Source of the DNA: Coenobita brevimanus
Taxonomy: Eukaryota > Arthropoda > Malacostraca > Decapoda > Coenobitidae
Reading direction: 5' to 3'
NCBI GenBank assembly: GCA_032717465.1
Contig: CM064670.1
Coordinates: 12,137,899-12,201,898 of the forward strand
DNA: 64,000 bases
The position numbers were made by a program, and so were the translations under genes. A model generated the notes under the pieces. That model was not told where the DNA came from, did no database searches, and saw only the letters and a list, made by a program, of their open reading frames with translations. Of this stretch, positions 34,629 to 46,685 are shown in pieces (position 1 is the first letter of the stretch; each line of letters starts with the position of its first letter).

Positions 34629-35999
34629 CTTGGTGAAAACAACATTGATACTGAAGCGATATAAATACCACACAGGAGACTGGTATGATGTAATATGCAG
34701 AAATAACATGAAGAACGAAGCGCTACAACATCTCTTGTGCACCAGCATTACGGTCTAACTCGGTTCTTAAGTAAATTGTGGCTCTGAGGCAACACTGAAT
34801 TTGAGGGTAAATCCTGCGTCCAGGTTGGCCACGTGTACGGGTTATACTGATGCAAAACTCCCGCCAGCTCCCTCCCGCGCCAACAAGCTACTAGTGTGGA
34901 CGCAACTTAATGACATTCTGTGGAGGGTGAGGCAGGGGATGTGATTTAAGACTAAAGCCACATTCTACAAACTATTCCCTCCCTTCTTCGGAACTTTCAT
35001 TAACTTCGTTATACTTAAAAGAGCCCCATTCGAAGGGTAGGGTTACCATTCAGGCCAAGCTAAAAAAAAAAAAAAAAAAAACTCCTGCATGCTGATATTT
35101 GGTGTGGGGGAGAGTTGGATTTGTAAATCTATGCTTCTAAGCACGCACCTCTAGTCCTGGATAACGAAAGCACAACACATTTGAGATGTGGGAGGTTTGT
35201 ATTCGCCATAAATGGTACTCACTTTAACACATGTCCCTTGATTATAAATAATATCACAGGAATAGCATTAGCTTCAGTCTTGATATTTATAAATATAAAA
35301 ATCACTTTTTATCACCCATCTCATATACTCGCATGGGGGCGCATACTTGTTTTTGTTTTCATCTGGAAGACACAAGCAGAACCATTAGTGTGACCGTGAT
35401 GGCAGATTTTTCTTTTCTGGGCAAATTACCAAGCCAAATGTTCCTTGAAAAATCCTCATGTGACCCTGGCTTTACTGTAGATGTGGCAGTGCCAAATCAT
35501 GTAAGATCAGCAGGTTGTCGATTAGAGTGTGTAACTTAAGTACGCAGAAGTACGTCGTTTGCTGTTTGTGTCTTGCTAAACCATACACTGCGGGCATGTT
35601 TACCAATGTTTTGCGTGTGCCACGGGGTTATTCGGGGTCCGACGGACTCTCAAAAAATATTTGCCAAAAATCAGTTATTAGTCCTAGAATATTAAAATTA
35701 CATATGCTTATGGCACATACATTCAGCTTTCTCCTGGAATGTTTGTTGTGCCTTCATCGGTTACCGTAGGACTTGTGGAGACCTCTGAAGTTGGGTAACG
35801 AAGTCTCCACTTTACACTTCCCAACAACCCGTAATATGATTACCACAGCCAGATATTAACACTATAAACACTACTCTATGATTTTCAAGTAGTTTGGGAT
35901 CCATACTCCAAAAAAAAAAACCATTGTGAAAGCAATGAAAATTACGAGCGCGTCTGACCGTCGCACTTGCTCTAGTTCGCTCTTGGTACTCTGTCATTT
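34629..35999. other. no gene recognised
   Basis: Mixed unique sequence. It contains an isolated GTGAGGCAGG word near 34927, a poly(A) run near 35065 and frames of at most 84 codons without recognisable domains. Confidence 0.5.
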
Positions 36000-37714
36000 A
36001 TTATTCATAAAACCCCTCACACTTTCTATTTCTATTACTATATAACACTTATATATATCTACAGTCTTTATCCATAAGTTTCGTTCAGTAGTATTAGTTT
36101 ATTGTCACTGTAGGGATTCAATTTCTTTCAGTAAAATACGTAGCATTCACTTTCTCGTCCTGTATACTAGCATTGAGAGTGAATGTCACTTTCACCTTCA
36201 CTCTCATAACTCATAGTATTCAGACATGCTAGAGTGAAACTTTCACTTTCATTACTCCTAGGGTATGTACTCGTATTCTTATAATACTACTCATTTACAT
36301 TTCTATTTACGTTCTCTATTTTATTTACGTTATTTACATTTCTATTTTATTTACACTGTGTTATGCACTGTCACTTGAAGTAACTTATAAAACTATTTTC
36401 CACTGTTCACTTATATTTACATTCATTACTTTCACTTGCTGTTTACACATTATTTACACATTATTTACAATTCCACTTGCACTGTTTTACTCAATAGAAA
36501 GATCGTAGTCACTCTTTTATCAATTGTCAGCCCTTTACCTCTTTCCACACGAGGTTTAGTAGGGGGTAAAGGTCACAGGGCCCTTTGCATGGGGGTGAAA
36601 AGTCCCTGAAGCTAGCAAAAGCGAACAGACGTACCTCCACTTGGGAAGATGAGAGTGAACTGATAAGGGTGGGCCGGGGTGGTGGCCTACCTAGCGAAAT
36701 TCATTACTGCCAACGTTAGCCTCTTGACACAGCTAATTTATAGCAGTGAAATGACTGGCAGGAAATCTAGACAATACATTATAAATTAGGTAGTTCCAGG
36801 TGAATGTAAATATCACTAAGGCTTCGCCCTTCCCTCCTTATATGTATATTTATTACAAAAATAGATTATACGGCATATTTCAAGGGGAAATAAACAGCGA
36901 AAATTAGCGAACGAGTGCACGTGAGGTGTTGTCAGGTGATAATTAGCCAATTCCAGGTGTATGGCACTCTCACTTACCTTATTTCTTTCTTGTATATATT
37001 ATTTGGTATAAGAATAGGGCATAGGGCTTATTTCAATGGATGAAATCAGTGAAAAATTCCAGGGAAGATTTACTTAGCATAGCACGGCCAGGCAGGCCAG
37101 AGGATTGGGTAATGGTGGGGGGGTTGGGAGGGGAGTCAAGAACGGGGAGAAATGGCTAAATTGTCAACAATGGATGGGAGTACAGATGAGATTAGGAGTG
37201 CTGACTAGTGTTGGACATTGGCAGTACTGATAGATGATACAAGCCCCCACTTGGAAGCCGGGTGAATTCAAAATAACAAAGAATCACAAAAGCGGCCTTG
37301 CAGCAGTATGATCCCTTGCTCCCAAGCATCACGAAAGTGACGCCCCGCGGTTAAAGGGCTAAACATCTCAGCTGACATGGATAACACTTTTATAGATATA
37401 CAGATAATACTTGAACATTAGTATATCGATGGAAAGTTTGTTGATAAAATTGTACAATAAATGTCTTCAGTTTATTTAATAATAAATATATCTAAGACAA
37501 TGAATTATGAGAGAACGTACAAAAACTTTCGAAGGAATATTTGAAGAGATGGGTCAAATATTTCCTTAAAGTTCCAATAACTTCTGCTGCTCGAAGGAAA
37601 GATTTTATGCCCACGAAGGGACAGAATATGTTAAGAATATCAGTTTCGCCAAGGATTTTTTTCACTACAAGAGAAAGATTTTTTTTTTTTTACGTATACC
37701 AGCGTGAGGAAGAG
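36000..37714. other. no gene; diverged ~150-bp duplicate
   Basis: AT-rich. Segments at about 36787-36915 and 36940-37065 share phrases in the same order: AATTAG, TTCCAGGTG, CTTATTTC/ATATTTC, GAAATCAGTGAAAA-like. This suggests an old tandem duplication of about 150 bp. Nothing coding seen. Confidence 0.45.
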
Positions 37715-37800
37715 GATGTAGGGGATGAGGCAGGGTGGTGTAGGGTGAGGCAGAGGCGTGTAGTGTGAGGCTAAGGGGTGTGGAGAATGAAGCGGGTGTG
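37715..37800 (+). repeat. short GTGAGGCAGG minisatellite patch
   Basis: Four or so units (GGGATGAGGCAGGGTGGTGTA-like) in otherwise unrelated sequence. Confidence 0.75.
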
Positions 37801-38056
37801 GAAAGTGAAGATGGAGGATAAGAGTATGTCAGGGTATGCACGCTGGACAGAGCAAGGATGGTAAAGTAGTATGTACAGGTAAGAGAAGGTGTAGGGAAAG
37901 ACAAAGTTAGTGTAAGGCAGCGAAGGACCAGGAAAGCTAAACCCGAACTGAATACACAAAAATTTTCGCTAAGAATATGAAGTAGTTTCCCTTTCAAAAG
38001 TGAACAGGAGTTCGAGCCCCAGGAAAACTCCAGTCTGTGGTGCATTCATTTTAACC

Positions 38057-38219
38057 AGCCGGAGATTTTCACCTTCTGATGCTTAAGTCCCGTGGGTGAA
38101 TGGCAGAATAAGGCAATACAACGGCTCAAGATCCTTTCCATAGCACATCCTCATGGCTAGAACCATTTTGGAGCGTCATTCTCTCGTTACAGCTCAGTAA
38201 CCAAGTTAGAGTGAACAGA
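38057..38219 (+). mobile_element. MITE family B, copy 5 (internally deleted)
   Basis: AGATTTTCACCTTCTGATGC, GTGAATGGCAGAATAAGGC, ATGGCTAGAACCATTTTGGA and ACCAAGTTAGAGTGAACAG match the family order. The GAGATGGCA segment before the right end is missing. Confidence 0.75.
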
Positions 38220-38496
38220 GTATAGATAGAAAGCAAGACAAGCCGTAGAGGTGGGTGGAGGGTCAGGCCGGAAGTGGAACAAGACGCAGTGGATAAATCT
38301 TTAATGGGGGAAAGATAAATCCATAGAGGAAAGAGGAGAGCGAAGTTCTGGCCACCCTGCCATTTTTCACATTTATCCTGTACTGTCAAATGACGGCAAA
38401 TGGTTTGGTATCAGTATTTCCTCATATATTGACCTTAATACTGACCGTGTGAGATTGACATTGATGGTGCGGTTCTGTTACTGTTTTTTTTTTTTT

Positions 38497-38700
38497 TACT
38501 CTAACTTGGACAAAAATTGCCATCTCTACTGTACATGTTGAACGTGGAATTGTAACAAAATAGAAATACTAGAATATTATGTTAGTCACCAAGAAGTTCT
38601 ATGGAAAGGAAACAGAGCTATAAAATTTTCACATTCTTGTCCTTAAGCTTCATCGAATAAACTGCAATAGGACGAAAATCTGGGCCAAATTACGGTGAAA
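38497..38700 (-). mobile_element. MITE family B, copy 6
   Basis: Reverse orientation. TTACTCTAACTTGGAC and AATTGCCATCTCTACTGTAC at left; AAAATCTGGGCCAAATTACG at right. A poly(T) run sits at its left border. Confidence 0.82.
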
Positions 38701-38811
38701 TGGGTATAGTAGAATATATTGATCGAACCTTGACTGAGTGACAAGCTGAAAATTGTATCCTAAACATTGAACGTGTCAGACTGCTTTCCCTTGACGGAAC
38801 TAACTCCAAAA

Positions 38812-39062
38812 CTTGAATATTGAGTAACTCCACAACTTGAATACTGAGTAACTCCACTACTTGAATACTGAGTAACTCCACAACCTGAATACTTAGTATC
38901 TCCTCTACTTGAATACTGAGTAACTCCTCTACTTGGATACTGAGTAACACCGCTACTTGAATACTGAGTAACTCCACTACTTGAATACTGAGTAACTCCA
39001 CAACCTGAATACTTAGTATCTCCTCTACATGAATACTGAGTAACTCCACTACTTGAATACTT
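38812..39062 (+). repeat. 24-bp minisatellite, about 10 copies
   Basis: Unit TACTGAGTAACTCCACTACTTGAA with variants. Because 24 is a multiple of 3, the minus frame stays open and reads as a repeated SIQVVELL; I treat this as incidental. Confidence 0.95.
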
Positions 39063-39498
39063 AACTGTGGTTACATGAAATTCGCTGACCCTGCGTTAGA
39101 ATTTACGCGAATGAATTTTTTTTGTAAGTCAAATCGATCCTACAATTTGGCTGCACTTGGCCATCAACTGAGCTTAGAGGGGTTTAGGGATCTCAGTCAG
39201 GTTAGAACAATCGCGCCGTGGAAGTGATATTTATAACAAAACATTAGCATTGAAAAATAAGTGCTTAAGATCCTCTGTCTCTCTTATGCAAGTGACCATC
39301 ATCATCATCGTCGTCGTCATCATCATTATCATTATCCCAAAACTATTATTATTATAAACAGGGTGGGTAACACCCAGAAACAATATTAAAAAGTAATGAA
39401 AACAATGAATTAGTGACTGGAGTAATTGGCCACTTGCGGACACTGGGTTACAAGGAAGTAAAAAATAACGACATAAATGATTTTCATAGTATGATTGT
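39063..39498. other. no gene; (ATC)/(GTC) triplets near 39298-39340
   Basis: Short trinucleotide tract, otherwise unique. Confidence 0.5.
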
Positions 39499-40060
39499 GT
39501 GGTAGGTGGGGGCGCTCACCATCCACTCACTCGATGAAATACTGCTCTCGGTTGTCTGCTCTTTCCTCTCCTCTCTCCATTCCTTCCTTCCTCTTCTGCC
39601 ATTCTTTACTTCATTCTTTTCTCGTCCTTCTGCCTACGGGTGACTTTACAATCCCATTTTTGTCTTTCTTTCCTTCATTCTTTCCTCGTCCTTCTGCCTA
39701 CGGGTGACTTTACACTCCCATTTTTGTCTTTCTTTCCTTCATTCTTTCCTTTTCCTTCTGCCTGTGGGTGACTCTACACTGAGTGACAAGCCTAATGGTT
39801 TTCTGTACACCAGGAAACCATTTACTACGCTAGTGGTAACCATATAACCAAATTATGGCGCCTGGTGGTTTAGTGGGTAATTACAGGGCTCCAATCGGAT
39901 TGAAGGTTTATATCCAAGGGATGGTTGGGATTATTGCTTATGTAATGCCACTCAGGGATGAGTGAGGCTGGTCACTCTCATCTTAAATGTCAGGACCGAA
40001 TTGCTTAGCCCCGGGCTTCTACGCTCCTCATGGGGCAACATAGAATTGGATGATGGATGG
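39499..40060 (+). mobile_element. repeat family A, copy 2 (longest)
   Basis: Starts GTGGTAGGTGGGGGCGCTCA and ends AGAATTGGATGATGGATGGA. Its C/T-rich part holds three ~65-bp tandem units (each with TTCTGCCTRYGGGTGACT), against two in copy 1. It keeps the hairpin GGTTTTCTGTACACCAGGAA and the tRNA-like stretch GGTGGTTTAGTGGGTAA followed by AAGGTTTATATCC (about 39862-39916). Confidence 0.85.
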
Positions 40061-40410
40061 ATGAATTGATCATTAATTGAGTTTAAAACAGAAAATCTCA
40101 TGTGAAAAAAGCATTGGCATTATATCAAGTACTTGCTGAACAATGCTGTGCTTCTATTTTGCCCTAAATAAATATATACGATTTCGAGCCGCCCATCTTT
40201 TCACAGTGGTTGAGAAATTGCATATTATTTTCCTAATTAATATCTAAATCGAAGCAAAACATTCTTCAGCCAGTACTTGACATTACATAAAGCTTTTTTT
40301 CATATGCTATTTATCTGCTTTAAACGCGATTTATGCTGATACTACGAAAATAATCAGTGTCAATATTTCAACTTCCTTTCAGCCCCAAACTCGCTAGTGG
40401 CCAATTGGCA
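40061..40410. other. no feature recognised
   Basis: AT-rich unique sequence. Confidence 0.5.
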
Positions 40411-41330
40411 GGCAGTGATGTGTGAGGCAGGGGTGGGTAAGGTACCCTATAGGGTGGGTGAGGAAGGGGTTACAAATGATTGAATGGATAAGGCAAAGGT
40501 TGAGTTAGGCAGGTTAGTTAAGGCAAGGGTTATTGAGGAAGGGTTGGGTAAGGTTGAGGCAGGTTGGTTGAGGCAGGGGTCATTGAGTAAGGCAAGGATG
40601 GGTGAGGCAGGTTGGTTAAGGCAGGGGTTATTGAGGAACTGTTGGGTAAGACAAAAGTGGGTGAGGCAGAATGGTTGAAGCAGGGGTTACTTAGGAAGTG
40701 TTGGGTATGGCAAAAGTGGGTGAGGTAGATTTGTTGAGACAGGGGTTACGAAAGATGGAATGGGTAAGGCAAGGGTGGGTGAGGCAGATTGGTTGAGGCA
40801 GGGGTTACTGCGGATGGGATGGGTAAGGCAAGGGTGGGTGAGGCAAAATGGTTGAGGCAGGGGTTATTGAGGATGGGATGGGTAAGGCAAGGGTGGGTGA
40901 GGCAAAATGGTTGAGGCAGGGGTTACTGAGGAAGCTGTAGATGAGGCAGGTTTGTTGAGGCAGGGGTTATTGAGGGAGTGGGTAAGATACTGTACGTAAG
41001 GGTCGGTGAGGCAAGTTTGTTGAGGCAGGCAGCGATAAGTGAGGCAAGAATGGATAGAACAAGGACCATTGAAACATGGGTGGATGAGGCAGAGGTGAGT
41101 AAGCCAGGGGTAAGTAAGGCAGGGGTGGATGAGGAAAGGGGTGAGACAGGGACGGGTGAGGTCGCAATAAATAAAGTACATGTTGACAGAGGGATGAAAA
41201 GGGAAAGAGGAGGAGGGGATGAGGCAGGTGTTAGTGAAGCAGGAATGGGTAAGACACGGGTGGTTGAGGTAGAGAAGAGTGATGCAGTGATAAATGAGGC
41301 AGTAAGTGAGGCAAGGAGGGGTGGAGGCCA
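40411..41330 (+). repeat. GTGAGGCAGG-type minisatellite
   Basis: Units such as GGGTGGGTGAGGCAGATTGG, TTGAGGCAGGGGTTA and GGGTAAGGCAAGGGTG. A ~60-bp higher-order period is visible around 40740-40920. Confidence 0.92.
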
Positions 41331-41374
41331 AGGCAACTCCTCCACTTTAATGATTTGATTCCAACTCTTCGTTC

Positions 41375-41582
41375 CCCACTCCTGCCTCACCCCATCCTGC
41401 CTCACTTCACTTTCTCTCACCCCACCCTTCCTCACACAGTACCTCACCTACCTACAGTATGCCTTATTCCACCCTGCCTCACCCAACCGTTCTTCACCCC
41501 ACCATTCCTTACCCCACCTTGTCTCCCTTAATCCTGCCTCTCACCCCTTTCTTCATCACCCTGCCTTGCCTAACCCCTTCCT
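41375..41582 (-). repeat. same minisatellite on the opposite strand
   Basis: The plus strand now reads CCTGCCTCACCCC, so the array switches orientation near 41350. Confidence 0.85.
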
Positions 41583-42385
41583 GTGTCACTCCAGGTACAT
41601 CAGCAACCCTACCTATCACACAAATCCTTATTCTACCACACCAACCACTACCACACCAACCCTACCACACCAACTTCTATCACACCAGATCCAACCACCC
41701 CATCCCCTAGCACAGCAACCCTCTACCACATCGACCTTTGCCACGCCAACCTCAACCACACCAACTCTACCCTCTACCACACCAACCCCTACCACACCAA
41801 CCCATATCACACCAACCTCTACCCTCTACCACACCATCCCCTACCACACCAACCCTCTACCACATCGACCTTTGCCACATCAACTCTACCCTCTACCACA
41901 CCAACCCCTACAACACCAACCGCTACCACACCAACCTCTACCACACCAACCCCTACAACACCAACCTCTACCACACCAACCCCTACAACACCAACCCCTA
42001 CCACACCAACCTCTACCACACCAACTCCTACCCCTACCACACCAACCTCTACCCTCTACCACACCAACTGCTACCACACCAGCCCATACCACACCAACCT
42101 CTACCCACTGCCACACCAACCGCTACCACACCAACCCCTACCACACCAACCCCTACCACACCAACCCTTACCACACCAATCTTTACCACACCAGCCCATA
42201 CCACACCAACCCCCACCACCATAAACCCTCCCACACCATCTCCTACCGTACCAGCGCCTACCACACTAACCTCTACCACACCAAGCCCTACAACACCAAC
42301 CCCTGCCACACCAACCCTAGCCACATTAACCTCTACCACACTAACCTCAACCACAACCACACCAATACACACCTAACTCTACCAT
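41583..42385 (+). repeat. 15-bp minisatellite CTACCACACCAACCC
   Basis: About 50 units, regular in the centre. All three forward frames are open for 210-277 codons (His-Thr-Asn, Thr-Pro and His-Gln-Pro-rich), which argues against coding. C-rich strand is plus. Confidence 0.96.
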
Positions 42386-42905
42386 GCCACCCTCACTAAC
42401 TTTTGCCACATCCACCACAAGTTCTACACGTATCCATACCAACTTGTCACATCTAACACATATACCACAACTACCACACATACCACAAGTACTACACCCA
42501 CCAGAACTACCTCACCTACAAATCTACCTTATCTACAACAACAATCTCACTAACCGCAACTACCACACCTACCACAACACACATTACATCTACCGCAACT
42601 ACCACACCTACCTAACACATATGACAACTGCCACACCTACCACAACACACATCACCTACCTAACACATATGACAACTACCACACCAACCACAATTAATAC
42701 AACTACCATGACTACCACACCTACCACAACTAGAACTACCTCACGTAACAAAACTATCACACATACAACTATCACACCTACCACATCTACACACCTACTA
42801 CAACTACCTCACCTACCATAAATAACATACCTACCCTAACTACTACACCTACCTAACACATACGACATCTACCACACCTACCACAAATACCACACCTACC
42901 ACGTA
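42386..42905 (+). repeat. degenerate CTACCACAC/AACTACCACAC minisatellite
   Basis: Continues the previous array with shorter, looser 9-12-bp units and CCTACCTAACACATATGACA inserts repeated three times. Confidence 0.9.
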
Positions 42906-42949
42906 AGGTCGTACTCATGTAAGAAGGACTAAGAAAAGTTTTTGAAAGT

Positions 42950-43735
42950 TGGGCGAAAAATTGTGGAATGCTTTCTTTTTTTTCCTTTTTTTTTTTTTTT
43001 GTAGTCCACAAGAGTAAATAAACACGTGGATGAGGATGAGGATGAGGATGAGGATGAGGAGGAGGAGGAGGAGGAAGAGGAGCAGGAGCAGGAGAGGCAG
43101 GAAGAGAAGGTGAAGGTGGAGAGGAATGAGGAGGATAAAAAGAAGAGGAAGATATTGAGAGAATGATGAGTGATGGTAGAGAGAGAGAATAAAGAAATTA
43201 ACCGAGGTAGAATTTTGTGACGAAAATGATGAAAGAAAAAAATAATGAAGAAAAAAAGAAAGGAAGGAAAGAAGGAGATTGTGGATGGGAATAGAAAATG
43301 AAATGTGAAAAACGGAAAGAAATGAATGAGATAAGAAGAGATCGGAGATGAGGAAGACGGAAAAAAGAGAGACATACAGAGATGGAATGAAGTAAAAGGA
43401 GTGAAGTATCAGAGAGAGAGAGGGGGGGACGGAGAGGTGAGGAAAGAGAAGAGGAGTGGAATAAGAAAAGAGAGAACTGGGAGAAAAACAGAGAGAGGAG
43501 GGAAGGGGAGAAGAAACTGAAAGAGGCAGGTGTGAGTGAGTGAAAAAGAAAGAAACAAAGATAGAAAAACTGGGCAAAGGAAACAAAGAGTGGAAGGGGC
43601 TATAAAAAGAATGTAATAGAGGTAGGAGTGAGCGAGGACAAAAGAGGAGAGAGAAAATAAGAAAACAAGGAAGAAGGAGATTAGGGTCAGGGGGGAGGGG
43701 AAGAAACAAGTGGGAGTCCCTCTTAATTAACAACC
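42950..43735 (+). repeat. purine-rich tract
   Basis: Poly(T) at about 42977-43002, (GATGAG)n at about 43029-43060 and (GAG)n follow. The rest is G/A-rich. The 277-codon minus frame (Phe/Leu/Ser) is an artefact. Confidence 0.88.
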
Positions 43736-44209
43736 CAAGGCTTTTCAACCCTCACAAAAAAGGACAAAGAAAAAAAATCTCAGGTCTCCAAGAATCTCAG
43801 TTCCATTTTCTGGGGAACTTAGAAGCCTCCCTCACACCTCCTTGCTAGTGTAGTTTCTGCATGTGACACATTGATATTTCCTCATTCTATTTCTTGTAAA
43901 TTGACTTCCATCTCTGAATAAAATGGTCTCATGGCAGCAGGAATAAAACTCTAGAAATGTCCATCGTGGTAAGTGGGTTAGGGAAATATGGCATACAACA
44001 CAACCTCATTACCAGCACTCTTCTTTGCCCTTTCTCCTCCTCCTCCTCCAACTTCCCCTGCTTCCTCCAGCTTCTCCAATTCGCAGGTTTTAATATCCGT
44101 AAATAATACATAAAATCTATAGTTCAATGACCCACACTTTATTTCCGTCTTGCTGCTTCCACACGATTACCGTAATTTCAGTTTTGAATTTTCAACTATA
44201 ATCACGGCG
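43736..44209. other. no feature recognised
   Basis: Mixed unique sequence ending at the foldback element. Confidence 0.5.
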
Positions 44210-44437
44210 CACGACTCTGAGGTTGACATTATCGTACTCTGTCAACCTACCTGTCAACAATGCGTCCGATTTCGTATCATATTAGACACGAATCATACGT
44301 GAATATAATATACACGAATATTATTATAGGCGAACATATTATACACGAATCACACGTGTATCATATTATACACGAAATCGGAAGCACTGTTGACTGGTAG
44401 GCTGCTAGCGTACGATAATGACAACCTCAGAGTCGTG
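44210..44437. mobile_element. foldback MITE with ~75-bp inverted arms
   Basis: The left arm starts CACGACTCTGAGGTTGACAT (44210) and the right arm ends ATGTC-like/CAACCTCAGAGTCGTG (44437). The arms pair over about 75 bases with few mismatches, sharing ATTATCGTAC, TGTCAACA-type, TCCGATTTCGT and ATCATATTA blocks. The 70-base centre holds repeated TACACGAAT/CACGAATCA words. No coding capacity and no clear target duplication. Superfamily unknown. Confidence 0.85.
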
Positions 44438-44499
44438 ACTCTGGTGGGTTAAATTTAGCTTTCACTGACACCTTCAAGATAAAATAAAAGTCCCATAAG
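44438..44499. other. spacer
   Basis: Short unique spacer. Confidence 0.4.
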
Positions 44500-45290
44500 A
44501 TGAGTAAAATCGTCTGGAGACAGGAAGGGCAAAATTTTGTGTTTCTTGGTTAAAATTTATGAATTTGCATGAAAGCTTTGGCCAGGATCCCAGGGGGTTC
44601 CCTCCCCGTCCCCCCGTGAATGGTGGCTTTTGGGGATCTCACCCTGCCTAAAACATGGCCTTAATAAAGATGTCATTACTCTTAGGTAAAATGTATGGTA
44701 TTGTCTCTCCTGAAGGACAATCCCTTTCGCCTGTGGTAGTTGGTCATCGAGGGTTATAACCTGTCTTAAACGTGGCCGGGGTAAATACCTATTTATATGT
44801 AACGTTTCGTGCTCGTAGGTTTAAAACTATGGTCATGCATAAGTTGCTTTGCCAGGGACTCCCGGGGGTCGCCCCCTCTCCCGTGAGGAGCCACTCTCAG
44901 TGGTTCCACCTTTCCCTTAACGTAGCCGGGATGAACATCTATCAATATACAAAATTCCATGTACTTCGGTTCAGAACACTGGCGATGCTTAAGGATTTTG
45001 GTCGAGATCACTGGGGGGCATCCCTTACCTCGTGGGGGCCGCCCAAAGGGGTCCCACCATGCTTATAGCCTGGCGCGAGTGAAGCTCAACCATTGTGTAA
45101 AAATTCTTTTCCCCGAGTCTGAAAAAAATGTTCCTAACGGTTTTGGGTGTAACCTGCAGGGGCCACCGCATCAGCGGTGGGCGGCCCTCGAGGGTTCCAC
45201 CCCAGCTGAAACTTGGCCCGGGGGAAGACTTATCATTGTGCAAATTTCCATTTTCCTAACACACCTTCCCTAAGGGCTGGACCCCATTCT
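44500..45290 (+). repeat. degenerate ~150-bp tandem repeat with GC-rich blocks
   Basis: About five units. The phrase AAACNTGGCCGGGGTRAA recurs at about 44648, 44765, 44914, 45065 and 45210. Each unit also has TTGGCCAGGGACTCCCGG-like and CTCGTGGGGGCCGCCC-like blocks. Open frames of about 100 codons have no recognisable domain. Confidence 0.75.
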
Positions 45291-45620
45291 TCAAGAAAGT
45301 TCAGTAACTCAGTGAGTAAGTGAAGGAGGAAGAAAGAGACAGTTCGGAATGAGCATCATATTTGGCGTCAGAAAAAGAAAAAGTATTCTTCAAGTGTTCC
45401 TGCAAGTCATAAAATGTTTTTAAAATACAATGTTCTCATTTTTGCGAGTCATAAATGGCTACAAAGAATAATAATATAAAACTACTAGGTTATTCCAGCA
45501 ACGTCACTGGACTATGAGAAAGGGAATGGGAGCGAGGAGCCAGCACCCTTCCCCCCCATTGTATTGACGTAGGGAAGTGTCGACCCTATCGCCCAGCACT
45601 TATGCTGCATGTAGTCCCAT
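45291..45620. other. no feature recognised
   Basis: Unique sequence up to the LTR element. The last four bases CCAT (45617-45620) are the left copy of its target duplication. Confidence 0.5.
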
Positions 45621-46221
45621 TGTCATAAAGACTTTGTATCATAAAGCAGCGACTTTGTATTTGCTTGTAGAGGCGTATATTTTAGACTTGTGGTCGAGCG
45701 GCTTTTATATCTTGTAGTAGTTTCCCCACCAGATGTCATGTAGTGACGGGAGAGGTAAAGAATAGTATGGGACTATTTTTATTTGTCTTGGAAATATTAA
45801 ACAGGTATAATAGTATAAGTCCTGGGTAGCTACCTCCCTGTCTCGCTATCTCTCTCTCTCTCTCTGTTCTAAGGCTAATCTCCGTCTCGACCTCTCTCTA
45901 GGGTCGCTTGTCTCCTTCTATCTAGCCTGTTCGGTGGCTAATCTCCGTCTGAGCTCTCTTTCCTAAATTCTGGTAGAGCAGGGGTGGACTAGATCTTTGT
46001 TCACGAGAGGACTGCTGACAGCTAACTGCATCATCTCCTTACTGGCCGCCGTCGTCAGCTTACCTCAGTGTTAAGAGGGTGTAAGCATGTTTGCACTGCT
46101 CGATTCTCGCAGACACAACACCTTCTCATCATTTGACTTCCTGCTTCTATCTGTCTCTCTATCTATCTATTTATCTATCTATCTAGTATGATTTGCAATT
46201 ATAATATGGAGACCTACCACA
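45621..46221 (-). repeat. 3' LTR of young element
   Basis: 601 bp. The only difference I see from the other LTR is A at 46062 against T at 49406. Contains a (CT)n run and a (TATC)n run near its right end. Confidence 0.95.
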
Positions 46222-46685
46222 TTGCTCAGCCGCGCAAAAATGGCGTACCATCGACATTTAATAGTTATAACATATTGATACATACTACATACATATTATA
46301 ATGAACTTATAAGCTAATTAAGTGAAATACATAATATTGTAAAGTAACATAATTGTATGAATATTGTATACATATATTATTCATAGTAAATAGTGATTAT
46401 TCAGTAATATTACGCATATAATTGTGCAATGGTAATACTGCTAGGTTATACATTACATATTTGAGTTATCACTTTAGTAATGTCTAATATTTCACCTAAC
46501 TTGTATGATGATACTGGTAATACAGAATTGTGCTATAATTGTATGACTTATAATATTGTACTAACATTGTGGTACTACATAATTGTGTTGGCCTTATAAT
46601 TGTAGTTACATTTTGTTAATGCAACTATTACATATGTGTCTTGGCCTTATAATTGTAGTTAAAGTTACATAAAAGTTACATCTTG

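Noticed and set aside
41566..42399. 277-codon His/Thr/Pro/Asn-rich frame
   Set aside because: All three forward frames are open across the same 15-bp minisatellite, so the frame reflects the repeat.
42915..43748. 277-codon Phe/Leu/Ser-rich minus frame resembling a membrane protein
   Set aside because: It is the complement of a purine-rich tract; hydrophobicity follows from TTT/CTT/TCT codons.
44772..45273. 98-104-codon frames
   Set aside because: They follow the ~150-bp degenerate repeat and contain no recognisable domain.
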